A stretch of DNA of 64,000 bases from assembly GCF_002008365.1 (NCBI RefSeq), contig NZ_MRDL01000023.1, positions 1 through 64,000 on the forward strand, in the 5' to 3' direction. Below, piece after piece: positions 26,868 to 36,784 of this stretch. The notes beneath the pieces were generated by a model. It ran no database searches, was not told where the DNA came from, and worked only from the letters and a program-made list of their open reading frames with translations. Source of the DNA: Rhizobium leguminosarum bv. viciae USDA 2370. Lineage in GTDB: Bacteria > Pseudomonadota > Alphaproteobacteria > Rhizobiales > Rhizobiaceae. The translations under genes and the position numbers were made by a program. The number at the start of each line of letters is the position of its first letter. The stretch's first letter is position 1.

Positions 26868-27916
26868 ATGACCCAACTCAACGACACAACGCTTGAGAAG
26901 CTCGTGGACCGCATCCTTGGCGACCTTGGCGGTGCATTCAGCGTGCCGCTGGTGCGGATCGGCGATGACCTCGGCCTCTACAAGACGCTGAAGGAGATCG
27001 GACCCGCGACGGCCGAGGAGGTTGCCGTGGCCGCTAGATGCGCGCCTCGCTATGTGCGCGAGTGGCTGGCAGCGCAGGCGGCTTCGGGCTATGTGCATTG
27101 CGAGAATGGCCAGTTCTCGCTCACGCCGGAGCAGGCCTATGTGTTTGCTGAACCCGACAGCCCGTTCAACCTGATTGGCGCGTTCGATACCGCTGCCGCG
27201 ATGGTCGGAAATCAGCCGAAGGTGCAGTCTGCCTTCAAGACCGATGAAGGCGTTGCCTGGGGCGACCAGGCTGGCTGCATGTTCTGCGCTGTAGCGCGGC
27301 TGTTCCGCCCTGGTTACGTCAATGCGCTGGTCCAGGAGTGGCTGCCGGCGCTCGATGGCGTGATCGCCATGTTAAAATCGGGTGCAACGGTGGCCGACGT
27401 CGGTTGCGGGCACGGGTATCGACGGTGCTGATGGCGCAGGCCTTTCCCAATTCCCGGTTTGTGGGCTACGACTTCCATATGGGCTCGGTCGCGGCTGCGA
27501 AAGCGCACGCTGAGGCGCACGGGTTGACGAACGTGCAGTTCGAGGTGGGCCGAGCGCAAGATTTCGACGGCCGGGATTTCGACTTGATCACCTGCTTCGA
27601 CTCCCTGCACGACATGGGCGACCCGAAAGCCGCGGCGTCTCATATCAGAAAGGCGCTGAAAGACGGCGGCACGTGGATGGTCGTCGAGCCGATCGCGGGA
27701 GATACGTTGGAGGAGAACATCAATCCGGTCAGGCGCCTCTACTACTCGGCGTCGACGATGATCTGCGTTCCCACCTCGCTTGCGCAGGAGACAGGGCTGG
27801 CGCTAGGCGCGCAGGCAGGCGAACGGCGGCTGACCGAGGTGATCCGGTCCGGCGGCTTCACCCATATCAGGCGCGCGGCCCAGAGCTCGCTCAACATGGT
27901 GCTCGAAGCAACCTGA
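26868..27916 (+). pseudogene. SAM-dependent methyltransferase, frameshifted
   Basis: From ATG 26868 (perfect AGGAGG upstream) the N-terminal winged-helix part (TAEEVAVAARCAPRYVREWLAAQ) and the start of the SAM fold (ATVADVGCGHG) are in one frame, which stops at 27431. The continuation (STVLMAQAFPNSRFVGYDFH, then LITCFDSLHDMGDP and GGTWMVVEP) is in another. One extra G at the GGG run at 27414-27416 would restore a protein of about 350 aa. It is a damaged gene or an assembly error. The family resembles small-molecule O-methyltransferase-type enzymes; the substrate is unknown. Confidence 0.75.
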
Positions 27917-28233
27917 CGGCAAGGAGTGGCGCGTCCGTGTCCGGCCAGTTGGGGCGGGCGCTCCGCGCAGACGCGACGTCGAAAGCGGGTAGCCTTTGAG
28001 ATTCGGGCTATCCTGGGGCTCGAGGGCAGATCCGGTCATCGCGCTCTAACTCCCTGCCGGACGAGAGAGAGCTGCGATACCCGCCTCATCGGCCACATGC
28101 AGAAGCGCTTACCGGAGTTGTTCCGGGGCAGTCTTACCGCTCAATGCGTCGACGCAAGGTAAGCGGTGCCTTGACCCCACCTTCCGGATCAGCGTGTGAT
28201 TGTTGATGTTGTTGCCGAACGAGGCTTCGACAT

Positions 28234-28665
28234 ATGACGATTACAGGATTTACGCATGGCACCAGTGAAGATGTGCCGTTGCAACGGTTTGAGGTTTTCA
28301 CGGGAACAGGCCGTCGCCGCGACTGGAGCGACGAGGAGAAGGACCGCATTGTCGCCGAGAGCTATAGCGGCGAGATGTCGGTCAGTGCTGTTGCGCGTCG
28401 GCATGGGTTGTCGCCCGGACAATTGTTTACCTGGCGTCGGCAGGTGCGAAGTCAGGCGAAGCAAGACTCGCCGTCAATGTTTGTGCCAGCGGTAATTGAT
28501 CGTCCGGCAGAGCCACCCCCGACACGGCGAAAGACGATAACGAGGAGCGCACTTCCAATTGCGGCAATCGAGCTGGAGGTTGGCGGCGCGATCGTCAGGA
28601 TCGCATCTGGCACGGACAGCGCGACCATTGCTGCCGTGATCCAGGCCTTGAAGGCTCAGTCGTGA
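28234..28665 (+). CDS. tnpA: IS66 TnpA (Orf1)
   Basis: 143 aa with a helix-turn-helix typical of IS66 TnpA (WSDEEKDRIVAESYSG, VARRHGLSPGQLFTWRRQVR). It overlaps tnpB by 4 bases. Confidence 0.88.
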   Translation: MTITGFTHGTSEDVPLQRFEVFTGTGRRRDWSDEEKDRIVAESYSGEMSVSAVARRHGLSPGQLFTWRRQVRSQAKQDSPSMFVPAVIDRPAEPPPTRRKTITRSALPIAAIELEVGGAIVRIASGTDSATIAAVIQALKAQS

Positions 28666-29018
28666 TTGGTCCGTCCGGTGCGGTAAAGGTGATGATCGCC
28701 ACCAAGCCCGTCGACTTCCGCAAAGGTGCTGAAGGATTGGCAGCACTGGTGAAGGCGGAGATGGGTGCTGACCCATTCTCTGGCACGATCTACGTGTTCC
28801 GCGCCAAACGAACGGACCGGATTAAGCTGATCTTCTGGGATGGCAGCGGCGTGTGCCTGGTCGCCAAGCGGCTTGAGGATGGCGAGTTCCATTGGCCTCG
28901 AATGCAGGACGGCGCGATGCATCTGACGGCCGTTCAGTTCTCGGCGCTGTTCGAGGGATTGGACTGGAAACGCGTGCATACGCCGAGCGAAACGCGCACG
29001 CCGGTAAGGGCTGGATGA
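28662..29018 (+). CDS. tnpB: IS66 TnpB (Orf2)
   Basis: 118 aa with the standard IS66 Orf2 sequence (ATKPVDFRKGAEGLAALV, VFRAKRTDRIKLIFWDGSG). GTG start coupled to the tnpA stop. Confidence 0.9.
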   Translation: MIGPSGAVKVMIATKPVDFRKGAEGLAALVKAEMGADPFSGTIYVFRAKRTDRIKLIFWDGSGVCLVAKRLEDGEFHWPRMQDGAMHLTAVQFSALFEGLDWKRVHTPSETRTPVRAG

Positions 29019-29089
29019 CGGCCGCGACCAATTGAATCAGCATCATCCAGCCTCTCGATCCGAGCGGTAAAATATGCTGTTCTTGGCGC

Positions 29090-30622
29090 ATGACGATAAC
29101 GGCGGACGAGCTTCCGGATGACCTGAACGCGCTGAAAGCGACGGTGCTTTCGCGCGAGGCGGAGAATGCCCGCCTGCGTCAGATCATCAAGGAATTGCAG
29201 CGCCACCGCTTTGGTCGCCGTGCCGAGACGCTTCCCGAGGACCAGCTTCTGCTTGGGCTTGAAGAGGCCGAGCAAGTCGAGGCTGCCGGTCTCGAAGACA
29301 ATGAGCAAGCCTCCCCTGCTGTTCGACAGGCGCAGGTCGCCAAACGGCGCACGAACAGAGGTTCGCTGCCAGCGCACCTGCCGCGCATCGAGATCGTGGT
29401 CGATATTGATGACCATGCCTGTCCTTGCTGCCGCAATAACCTGCATCGGATCGGCGAAGATGTCAGCGAGAAGCTGGACATTGTGCCCGCCCAATTCCGC
29501 GTGCTGGTGGTGCGCCGCCCAAAGTATGGCTGCCGGGCCTGCGAGGAGGTCGTTGTCCAGGCTCCGGCCCCGGCAAGGCTGATCGAGGGCGGCATTCCGA
29601 CAGAGGCAACTGTCGCCCAGGTTCTGGTCTCTAAATATGCCGATCACCTGCCGCTGTACCGCCAGGCGCAAATCTACAAGCGCCAGGGCATTGATCTTGA
29701 TCGTTCGACGCTCGCCGACTGGGTCGGCCGTGCCGCCTGGCATCTGCGCCCAGTCCATCAGCGGCTGCTTGATCATTTGAAGTCGTCGTCCAAGCTCTTC
29801 GCCGACGAGACGACAGCTCCGGTGCTCGATCCGGGACGTGGCAAAACCAAGACCGGGCAACTTTGGGCCTATGCGCGTGATGACAGGCCATGGCAGGGCA
29901 ATGACCCACCAGGCGTCGCCTATGTCTATGCGCCGGACCGCAAAGGTGAACGGCCTATGGTCCATCTCGATGGCTTCGCCGGTATCCTGCAAGTAGACGG
30001 CTACAGTGGATATCGCCCGCTCGCGGCAAGGAACACCGTGTCGCTGGCCTTCTGTTGGTCCCACGTTCGACGCCGCTTCTATGAGCTGGCTGCCGCCGGT
30101 CCCGCGCCCATCGCCAGCGAGGGGCTCCGACGCATCGCCGAACTTTACAAGATCGAAGACGAGATACGTGGCCGGACCCACGAGGAGCGTCGTGTCGCCC
30201 GTCAGGAAAAAAGTCGTCCGATTACCGACAGCCTCGCTCCCTGGCTGCGTGAACAACTCGGCTACATCAGCCAAAAGACAAAGCTCGCTGAAGCCATCCG
30301 TTATGCCTTGTCACGCTGGGACGGCTTGACCCGCTTCATCGACGACGGCCGGATCGAGATCGACTCCAACACCGTCGAACGATCCATCAGGCCAATTGCC
30401 CTCAATCGCAAGAATGCGCTATTTGCCGGGTCCGACGCCGGGGCCGAACACTGGGCGACCATCGCCTCGCTCATCGAGACTGCCAAGCTCAACGATGTCG
30501 AGCCACTGGCCTATCTCTCAGACGTCCTCACGAAGATCGTCAACGGGCATCCAAATAGCCAGATCGACGACCTGCTGCCTTGGGCCTATGCCGCAAAGCA
30601 CGAACTCAAAGCCGTGGCCTGA
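29090..30622 (+). CDS. tnpC: IS66 transposase TnpC
   Basis: 510 aa. N-terminal leucine-zipper-like region, zinc-binding cysteines (CPCCRNNL), the DDE transposase core (FADETTAPVLDPG, VDGYSGYRPLA), and the C-terminal GSDAGAEHWATIASLIETAKLNDVEP region. Intact. Confidence 0.93.
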   Translation: MTITADELPDDLNALKATVLSREAENARLRQIIKELQRHRFGRRAETLPEDQLLLGLEEAEQVEAAGLEDNEQASPAVRQAQVAKRRTNRGSLPAHLPRIEIVVDIDDHACPCCRNNLHRIGEDVSEKLDIVPAQFRVLVVRRPKYGCRACEEVVVQAPAPARLIEGGIPTEATVAQVLVSKYADHLPLYRQAQIYKRQGIDLDRSTLADWVGRAAWHLRPVHQRLLDHLKSSSKLFADETTAPVLDPGRGKTKTGQLWAYARDDRPWQGNDPPGVAYVYAPDRKGERPMVHLDGFAGILQVDGYSGYRPLAARNTVSLAFCWSHVRRRFYELAAAGPAPIASEGLRRIAELYKIEDEIRGRTHEERRVARQEKSRPITDSLAPWLREQLGYISQKTKLAEAIRYALSRWDGLTRFIDDGRIEIDSNTVERSIRPIALNRKNALFAGSDAGAEHWATIASLIETAKLNDVEPLAYLSDVLTKIVNGHPNSQIDDLLPWAYAAKHELKAVA

Positions 30623-30643
30623 AAACAGCGCTTACGACGCAAG

Positions 30644-30839
30644 CTTTGACGGCAGCCACATATTCCTCGCCGTCATAGCGTCGTTGATCAAGAGACGCGC
30701 CGCGTTGCCCAGCGTTCACACGATCTTGCGAGATGCCGGGCCTTGCAACGCAAACCCGCATCCTTTGTCCAGCGTGCCTTGGACCCAGTGTGCTTCGTCG
30801 TTGACTGTATCGCCTCTATCCTGCGCCATTTTAGCCGAG
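30644..30839. other. No gene recognised; flank of IS66
   Basis: With 27917-28158 on the other side this was one continuous sequence before IS66 inserted. No protein was recognised. Confidence 0.3.
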
Positions 30840-31066
30840 TGGCTTTCTGACGGGACCGTAACGGTATTCGAGAGGCAATTGAAAGTGAGGCGAGACACCG
30901 TCCGAAGATGGCTCGCTCAGTCGTTGGTAATGATTTACGAACGCCCGCTTATGATGGTTTTCATGTCTGGCTGCCAATGCCTCGATTTAATGCCGAAACA
31001 TTGTGCAAGGGGGCTTTCGCCTCAGGCGTGATCGTTATTCCTCCCGGGCAACGGTTGTTGATCCTA
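30840..31066 (+). pseudogene. MocR/GntR-type aminotransferase-regulator remnant
   Basis: After a frame break near 30866 the plus strand reads AIESEARHRPKMARSVVG, then YDGFHVWLPMPRF and ASGVIVIPPG, which resembles the C-terminal end of MocR-type regulators (GFHLWLPLP...). The rest is lost. Confidence 0.4.
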
Positions 31067-31258
31067 TGATCATAAACGCCGGTGATCGCTTATGTTTGGG
31101 AAGCGTCGTGGTCCGATTTATCGTCAGCTATAGCAACGATATCGAAAATCCCTGAACAATCTCAATGAAAGCCGTTCTGAAGTGTCGATAACCTACTGAG
31201 ATTCTGTTCAGGGTCATCGCTTATCGGCTAGACTGGTAACACGACGACTGAAAAGATC

Positions 31259-31456
31259 ATGGATTTCGACATTGCCAATCTGCTCGATTCAGACGAGGCA
31301 ATGGAAGCCGGCGATTCAAAATTTATCGCCTCAGCCCTCGGCGTTCTTGCCGCGCGAGGCGCACCTGACAGCCGTTGTCGTATCCTTAGAAAGAACCCGT
31401 ATGACGCGGAATTAGTTGTCGCCAAGGATTATGTCGAAATCGATGTCATCGATTAG
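31259..31456 (+). pseudogene. Probable addiction-module antitoxin remnant
   Basis: 65 aa containing LLDSDEAMEAGDSKFIASALGVLAAR. This resembles HigA-like antidote proteins but lacks about four residues in the first helix and the entire helix-turn-helix after residue 40. No toxin is adjacent. Confidence 0.4.
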
Positions 31457-31618
31457 ATGAGCCACGCCAATTGAATCGTAACGCTGGCCGGGTAAGTTTC
31501 GAGAAGGCCATTTCGATCGACTTCTTATCGCGCTGCCATTTTCGAAACATGTGCTCGCGGACAGTCGGCAACGTCCCTGCTCTCCTGTCCCTTCCCGCAC
31601 AGCCTGCCAGTCAATTGA

Positions 31619-31665
31619 TAGCATGGATGGATGCCATGCATAGAAACGATTTTACCAACCGTATG
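31619..31665 (+). promoter_or_regulatory. nod-box-like site
   Basis: A diverged NodD site: a GGATGGATGCCATGCAT half followed by AACGATTTTACCAACC, compared with the ATTTTACCAATC end of the clear nod boxes in this window. It lies about 100 bp upstream of the aminotransferase start. Confidence 0.6.
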
Positions 31666-31765
31666 AAAATCCAATAAAAAAGTCGCGAGCCGATATGGAA
31701 TGGACGAACAGGAGTATTTGTACCGGCACAATGTGATCGCCCCAGCGAATGAAACGGAGAAAAAC

Positions 31766-32869
31766 ATGTCTGATGCAAAATTGCAGAGCGTGCTTTCGGC
31801 TCTTTCGGAAGTGCCCGGACAGCTGAACGCTCTGCCTTCCAGTAAGGCGCCGGATGCTGGTTGCATCAAGCTAAACACGAATGAAAATCCATTTGCGTTG
31901 CCGGCAGTTGTCATGCAGAGCGCTATTGCTGCCCTCGAACGGCAGTATCTGTATCCGGAAAATGACAACATCAGTCTGAGGGAAGCAGCCGCCCTTACCT
32001 ATGACCTCTCCAGAGATCAGGTGATCGCCGGGAACGGATCATCTGAACTTCTCGGGCTTATCTACAGGGCATTCCTTGCTCCGGGTGACACTGTCGCGAT
32101 GGTGTCGCCGGGGTTTTCATTCAACCGCAAACTGGCCTTTTTGCAAGGAGCTGATTTTCTGGAAATTGGGTGGGGGGAAATTCACTCATTGCTGTCAAAG
32201 CAATTACTCCTCGGACCAGCAAAAGATGCCAAGTTCATTCTGTTGGCTAATCCGAACAACCCAACCGGAACATTTATTCCGATTGCTGACATCGAACTCC
32301 TTGTGGCACAATCGGATCGGTTGATTGTTTTGGATGAAGCCTATGTCGACTTTGCACCTGACGATGCTCTACGTCTGGTTAAGCGTCATGCGAACCTCCT
32401 GCTCTTAAGAACATTTTCGAAGAGCTATGCTGCTGCGGGCATTCGAGTTGGGCTCGGATTCGGTCATCCTGAGGTCATCGGCAGACTGCGAAACATACAG
32501 AACGTCTTCAACATGAACGTGATTGGCCATGCTGTTGGCGTCAGCATCCTTTCGAATCGGTCCGCCTACGACGAGAACCACAAGCAAATTAAGTATGAGA
32601 GACAGCGAGTGAGCGCAGCGCTCTCGCAATTTGGTTTCACCGTAACTCCCTCGCATGCAAACTTCCTGCTGGCCCGTGTGCCAGCGGGAAGAGACAGCGT
32701 CTGGTGGCAAGCCTCCCTGGAGCGGAAAAAGATACTCATTGCTGTCTTCCCCGATAGAGGACTGGAATATTCCATCCGCGTTAGCATCGGTACAAAAGCG
32801 CAGATGGATGCATTTCTTGCGGCGGTCAGCGATATTATGGGAGCTGAGGATCTCGAAGGCCGGCCTTAA
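31766..32869 (+). CDS. HisC-like PLP aminotransferase, possibly nod-box controlled
   Basis: 367 aa from ATG 31766 (CGGAGA upstream; an in-frame start at 31700 is less likely). Class I/II aminotransferase features: LNTNENPFALP, GNGSSELLGLIYRAF, ANPNNPTGTF, VLDEAYVDF and the PLP lysine in LRTFSKSYAAAGIRVG. It is closest in style to histidinol-phosphate aminotransferases, which also act on other amino-phosphates or aromatic keto acids. Histidine genes are absent nearby, so a specialised role linked to nodulation is plausible. A nod-box-like site precedes it; the monooxygenase-like gene follows after about 400 bp. Confidence 0.85.
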   Translation: MSDAKLQSVLSALSEVPGQLNALPSSKAPDAGCIKLNTNENPFALPAVVMQSAIAALERQYLYPENDNISLREAAALTYDLSRDQVIAGNGSSELLGLIYRAFLAPGDTVAMVSPGFSFNRKLAFLQGADFLEIGWGEIHSLLSKQLLLGPAKDAKFILLANPNNPTGTFIPIADIELLVAQSDRLIVLDEAYVDFAPDDALRLVKRHANLLLLRTFSKSYAAAGIRVGLGFGHPEVIGRLRNIQNVFNMNVIGHAVGVSILSNRSAYDENHKQIKYERQRVSAALSQFGFTVTPSHANFLLARVPAGRDSVWWQASLERKKILIAVFPDRGLEYSIRVSIGTKAQMDAFLAAVSDIMGAEDLEGRP

Positions 32870-33277
32870 AGCAACGCTGCCTCTCCTCTATGCGTTGCAT
32901 AAACATGATATGGCGGGCAACGGGAGGCCGCTGCTCGATACTATCCGCCCGGTTTGGACCGGCCATCAAAGTCAAATCAGGAACCATCTTCACAAAAGGC
33001 GCGCGTCGGCACGACCTGCAAAGCGTCGACGAAGCCACCGGGTCGGCATTCTCTAGGCCTTGGTGATGTAGAGCGGGCCGACGCCTGACGGTGGACTTTC
33101 GGCAACAGCAAAATCACAGATCGCTGCGGGCAATTTCGAGATCTCAATGATCTGCCCTCGCAGACGCAAAGCTCAGAGGTAAGTTCGCCCTGAGCATGAG
33201 ATCATGTCCGCTCAGCAATCCAAGTCTTAAATTTGGATCGGTGCCTGAAGGATGTGCATGAACGTTGGAGATACGGA
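32870..33277. other. No gene recognised
   Basis: The spacer between the aminotransferase and oxidoreductase genes holds only unsupported short frames. No nod box or clear terminator was found in it. Confidence 0.35.
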
Positions 33278-34306
33278 ATGAGAAACGCCTTTCCTGCAAA
33301 GCTAAGCTTCGGCATCTTTGATCATTTGGACGAGGATGGTCGCGACCTCGCACAACAATATGCAAATCGCCTTACGCTAGCAGAGACCTGCGATCGGCTC
33401 GGTTTTTATGCGTATCATCTCGCAGAGCACCATTGTACTCCGCATGGCAGAGGCCCATCGCCGAATTTGTTCTTATCGAGCGTGGCACAGCGCACTCGTC
33501 ATCTTCGCGTCGGCCCCATGGTCATGCTGCTAAGCCTGTGTCATCCGCTACGCGCGTTTGAAGAGATCTGTATGCTTGACCAGTTGAGCGGTGGTAGGCT
33601 CGAGTTGGGCATAGGCCGCGGATCACTCCCAATCGAATTGGGCTACTTTGGAATTGATGCGGACGCGGTGCCGGAGCGTTACGCCGAAGCCAGTGAAATC
33701 CTTGTCAAGGCAATGAAGGGCGGTACGCTATCCTACCAAGGCGATCACTTTGAGCTAAACAACGTACCATTGACGCTGAAGCCTTATCAGCGTCCACATC
33801 CGCCCATTTGGATCGCCACCAACCGGCCCGAGTCTGCAGCTTGGGCCGCTGCAAATGGCGCGAATATCGCGTGCCTAGGACCCGCGTCTGTTGTTCGAAA
33901 AATTACTGATGCCTTCCATTCCCATCGAGAGGACTACGATGGCACGAACGACCAAGCCTCATTTCTCGGATTGCTCCGAATGGTGGTGGTCGGACGTTCT
34001 GCCGCGCATGCCTATTCACTCGCGGCACCTGCTTACGAACGATGGGTTAAGAGCTTCAAATTTCTATACGATATCAATGCGATCCCAGTTCCGTCAAACC
34101 TGCCGCTGACCTTGGATGCCGCAATTGAGAGTGAATTGTGCGTAGTAGGAACGGCAGCCTCTGTGCGACGGTCTCTTCTTGATCAGTTGGAAGAGGCAGG
34201 CGCCAACTATCTTCTGTGTCAACTCGCGTTTGGAGATCTGCCATTGGACGCTTCAATATACACTGCTATGACCATTCAGTCCGACATTATGGATCGGGTT
34301 GGTTGA
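33278..34306 (+). CDS. Luciferase-like flavin-dependent monooxygenase (LLM class)
   Basis: 342 aa from ATG 33278, preceded by GGAG. The TIM-barrel LLM pattern is seen: LSFGIFDHLDEDG, FYAYHLAEHHCTPHG, LRVGPMVMLLSLCHPLRAFEE, LDQLSGGRLELGIGRG and PPIWIATNRPESA. Such enzymes oxidise small organic compounds with reduced FMN. It is in the same direction as the HisC-like gene and may share its nod-box-like control. Substrate unknown; intact. Confidence 0.88.
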   Translation: MRNAFPAKLSFGIFDHLDEDGRDLAQQYANRLTLAETCDRLGFYAYHLAEHHCTPHGRGPSPNLFLSSVAQRTRHLRVGPMVMLLSLCHPLRAFEEICMLDQLSGGRLELGIGRGSLPIELGYFGIDADAVPERYAEASEILVKAMKGGTLSYQGDHFELNNVPLTLKPYQRPHPPIWIATNRPESAAWAAANGANIACLGPASVVRKITDAFHSHREDYDGTNDQASFLGLLRMVVVGRSAAHAYSLAAPAYERWVKSFKFLYDINAIPVPSNLPLTLDAAIESELCVVGTAASVRRSLLDQLEEAGANYLLCQLAFGDLPLDASIYTAMTIQSDIMDRVG

Positions 34307-34929
34307 CTTCGGCAACCACTTGGCGCGCCGCCTGACCTTTCCCCGTGGACTCCGCAACTAACACCAGTTATCCCATGCCGCCTCCACGACACAATTGAAT
34401 CTAGGAGTCGGCCCGAAGGAGCCCCGGCCTGACCTTGCTCGAAAGTTTTTCGGAGTTCCCTCCAACGGTTTTGTGACGTGGCGGATGTCGTCACTGATCA
34501 GATTAAGGCTGGCTTAGGGGAATTGCCAGGCTGTCTGTTGCTTTCTCTAGCCGATAACGTGGCGGTTCCGGCCTAGGTTTCTGTGGGTCATGTCATCGAG
34601 GATTGTGTCGTCCCTAGAAACCGCAAGATCGCGTACAGACCAACGGCTATCGCCGACCCTGATTGATCAGCTGACGGGGCTCGGCAGCACGGTCGTCATC
34701 GGCGGCATCGCTGGGCTCACGCAGACCATGCTGGCCGAGGCCGGAACAATGGTCGTTTGACCTTGGCATTAGGCCGCGCAATCGTAGTGAGGTGCTGACG
34801 GTGGCAGCCATAGCAAATTGGTGAGGCGGCATCACGCCGCTGGAGCCGGGGGTCGTCGCTGCCCCAATATGGTTGGCGGTGATGGCCGCGGAGACGCGAT
34901 GTGCCCTTTTACTTGCTAAGCAGCATTCT
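34307..34929. other. Spacer downstream of nodJ, decayed sequence
   Basis: A short stretch near 34650-34755 reads LIDQLTGLGSTVVIGGIAGL in one plus frame, but it has no start and is soon closed. I cannot assign a family. Probably IS or gene debris. Confidence 0.3.
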
Positions 34930-35709
34930 TCACCGCATCAGTCGCCGCCGAAGCAATGCGGTAGACAAGAAGAATGGTACGACTATGTAGATGCAGAGAA
35001 CGCCGATATGCAGGCAGACATTGGCGATTGGTTGGCCCAGCATCGTCGGGCGGATAACATCTATCGAATGTGCCAAGGGCAAGAAGGCCGCTATCTGTTG
35101 GAATGCTACGGGCAATTGGTCTACGGGAAAGACTGCGCCTGATAAGAATAACATCGGTGTGATGACAAGCGTTTGGTAAAATATGAAGTAATCGTAGCTG
35201 GGCGCGAGGGCCGTGACGACCATTCCAAGGCTCGCAAAGGCTAAGCCAGTGAGGGCGATGACCGGAAGCGCATAGAGAAGGCATAACCAATGTGTGTATC
35301 CCAGCGTGGCGGCGACGATACCAATACCGGTGCCCGCCAGCGCCGCCTTAGTTGCTGCCCATGCCATTTCCCCAACGACGATATCCCCTAGTGTGAGCTG
35401 TGTGTACAACATTGCTTCCCAGGTGCGCTGGCCCTGCATTCGGCCAAAGGCCGCATAGATAGTCTCGAAGGTTGCAGCGGTCATCGCGCTTGTCGCGATC
35501 ATTCCAGCCGCCAAAAATGCAGTGTACGATACGCCGTCAACGCGCCCTACCATCACTCCCAATCCAGCGCCGAGCCCGAATAGGTATATTATGGGATCGG
35601 CCAGATTTCCGAGAATGGATGCCAGCGCCGCTTTTTTCCAAGCCAGATAGTTTCTGCGCCAAACTGCGAGCCAGTTCAAACCGCCAGCGGGTAATGTTGC
35701 TACGCTCAT
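34930..35709 (-). CDS. nodJ: Nod-factor export permease NodJ
   Basis: 259 aa, an ABC-2-type membrane protein with six hydrophobic segments ([52 protein letters not shown]). With NodI it exports lipochitooligosaccharide through the inner membrane. It lies 3 bp after nodI, last in nodABCIJ. Confidence 0.95.
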   Translation of the reverse strand: MSVATLPAGGLNWLAVWRRNYLAWKKAALASILGNLADPIIYLFGLGAGLGVMVGRVDGVSYTAFLAAGMIATSAMTAATFETIYAAFGRMQGQRTWEAMLYTQLTLGDIVVGEMAWAATKAALAGTGIGIVAATLGYTHWLCLLYALPVIALTGLAFASLGMVVTALAPSYDYFIFYQTLVITPMLFLSGAVFPVDQLPVAFQQIAAFLPLAHSIDVIRPTMLGQPIANVCLHIGVLCIYIVVPFFLSTALLRRRLMR

Positions 35710-35712
35710 CGT

Positions 35713-36747
35713 CTACTTCTCCATCTCGCGTCCGGTTAACCGCAAGAAGACATCCTCTAGATTTGGTGGACGCTCCAGCAAGCGCAGGCCCGAATATCCA
35801 CGCAGTTGCGCGCGCACCTGCTCTGGATCAGGCGTGTAGCAGAACAGGGTCTCTCCGCTGATTTCCAGTCGCCTAGCGTTTGGCCTGATCAAAAGACTAA
35901 GCTCCTGCGGATCGCCACCATAAATTTCGATCACGGGACAGCCAATCTGCTCCTCGATCAGGGCATGCGGTCGGCCTTCGGCGATCTTTCGCCCAGCTTC
36001 AAGCACGCACAGCCGGTCGCACAAGCGCTCCGCCTCTTCCATGATATGGGTGGTCAGAAGAATTGTCTTGCCTCGTGCCAACAGCGATCGAAGCCGCTCC
36101 CAGATCAAGTGTCGCGCGTGTGGGTCGAGACCAGTGGTCGGCTCGTCCAAAATGAGTAGCTGTGGGTCATTAATGAGCGCACGCGCCAAAGTGAGGCGCC
36201 GCTTCATTCCTCCCGATAGGTCTGCCACACGCGTATTCGTCTTGCTCTCAAGTCTCGCAAAATCAAGCAGAGACGGGATGACCGCTTCGATTTCTCGGGT
36301 GCTCATGCGGAAGTAGCGGCCGTATACCAAAAGGTTTTCGCGAACCGTGAATTCCAAGTCGAGATTATCGAACTGTGACACGATCCCGATTTTCGCGCGT
36401 GCCAAGCGAACCTGGCCCGGCTCCTGCGCTCCGAGTACAGTGATCTTGCCTGCACTTGGCGACGTCATTCCTAGGATCATACGGGTGATCGTACTTTTAC
36501 CTGCGCCGTTCGGTCCTAAAAGACCAAAACACTCTCCTGCGGCGATAGTAAACGACAAGTCATTGACGACGACTTTACCACCATATGATTTCGAAACGCC
36601 GGCCAGGTCGATTGCGACTGGGGACAACGAGCCAGAAGGCGAGTCTATAGCCTTAAATTTCGAACGGCCCTGCCGCTCCGATATGATGATATGATCCTGG
36701 TGCGGATCAGCGATTGTCGTCTTCAAATTCGCCAATTGCCCGTTCAT
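35713..36747 (-). CDS. nodI: Nod-factor export ATPase NodI
   Basis: 344 aa from ATG 36747. ABC ATPase motifs: Walker [13 protein letters not shown], signature [16 protein letters not shown], Walker [15 protein letters not shown], and the H-loop LTTHIM. The first about 30 residues before [17 protein letters not shown] are not conserved, and the start is uncertain: the frame is open to 36918, inside nodC. It starts 37 bp after the nodC stop. It drives export together with NodJ. Confidence 0.94.
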   Translation of the reverse strand: MNGQLANLKTTIADPHQDHIIISERQGRSKFKAIDSPSGSLSPVAIDLAGVSKSYGGKVVVNDLSFTIAAGECFGLLGPNGAGKSTITRMILGMTSPSAGKITVLGAQEPGQVRLARAKIGIVSQFDNLDLEFTVRENLLVYGRYFRMSTREIEAVIPSLLDFARLESKTNTRVADLSGGMKRRLTLARALINDPQLLILDEPTTGLDPHARHLIWERLRSLLARGKTILLTTHIMEEAERLCDRLCVLEAGRKIAEGRPHALIEEQIGCPVIEIYGGDPQELSLLIRPNARRLEISGETLFCYTPDPEQVRAQLRGYSGLRLLERPPNLEDVFLRLTGREMEK

Positions 36748-36784
36748 TTCTTGTCCCAAATTTTGAGCTGCGGTGACCCGTTCA

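Larger units (their letters stand above)
28159..30635 (+). mobile_element. Complete IS66-family insertion sequence
   Basis: About 2,477 bp. Ends are GTAAGCGGTGCC... and ...ACAGCGCTTAC (inverted repeats GTAAGCG). The 8-bp sequence GACGCAAG is directly repeated at 28151-28158 and 30636-30643, a target-site duplication of IS66 size. All three genes are intact, so the insertion is probably recent. Confidence 0.92.

Noticed and set aside
28934..30274. 446-codon minus-strand frame
   Set aside because: Shadow of IS66 tnpC on the opposite strand.
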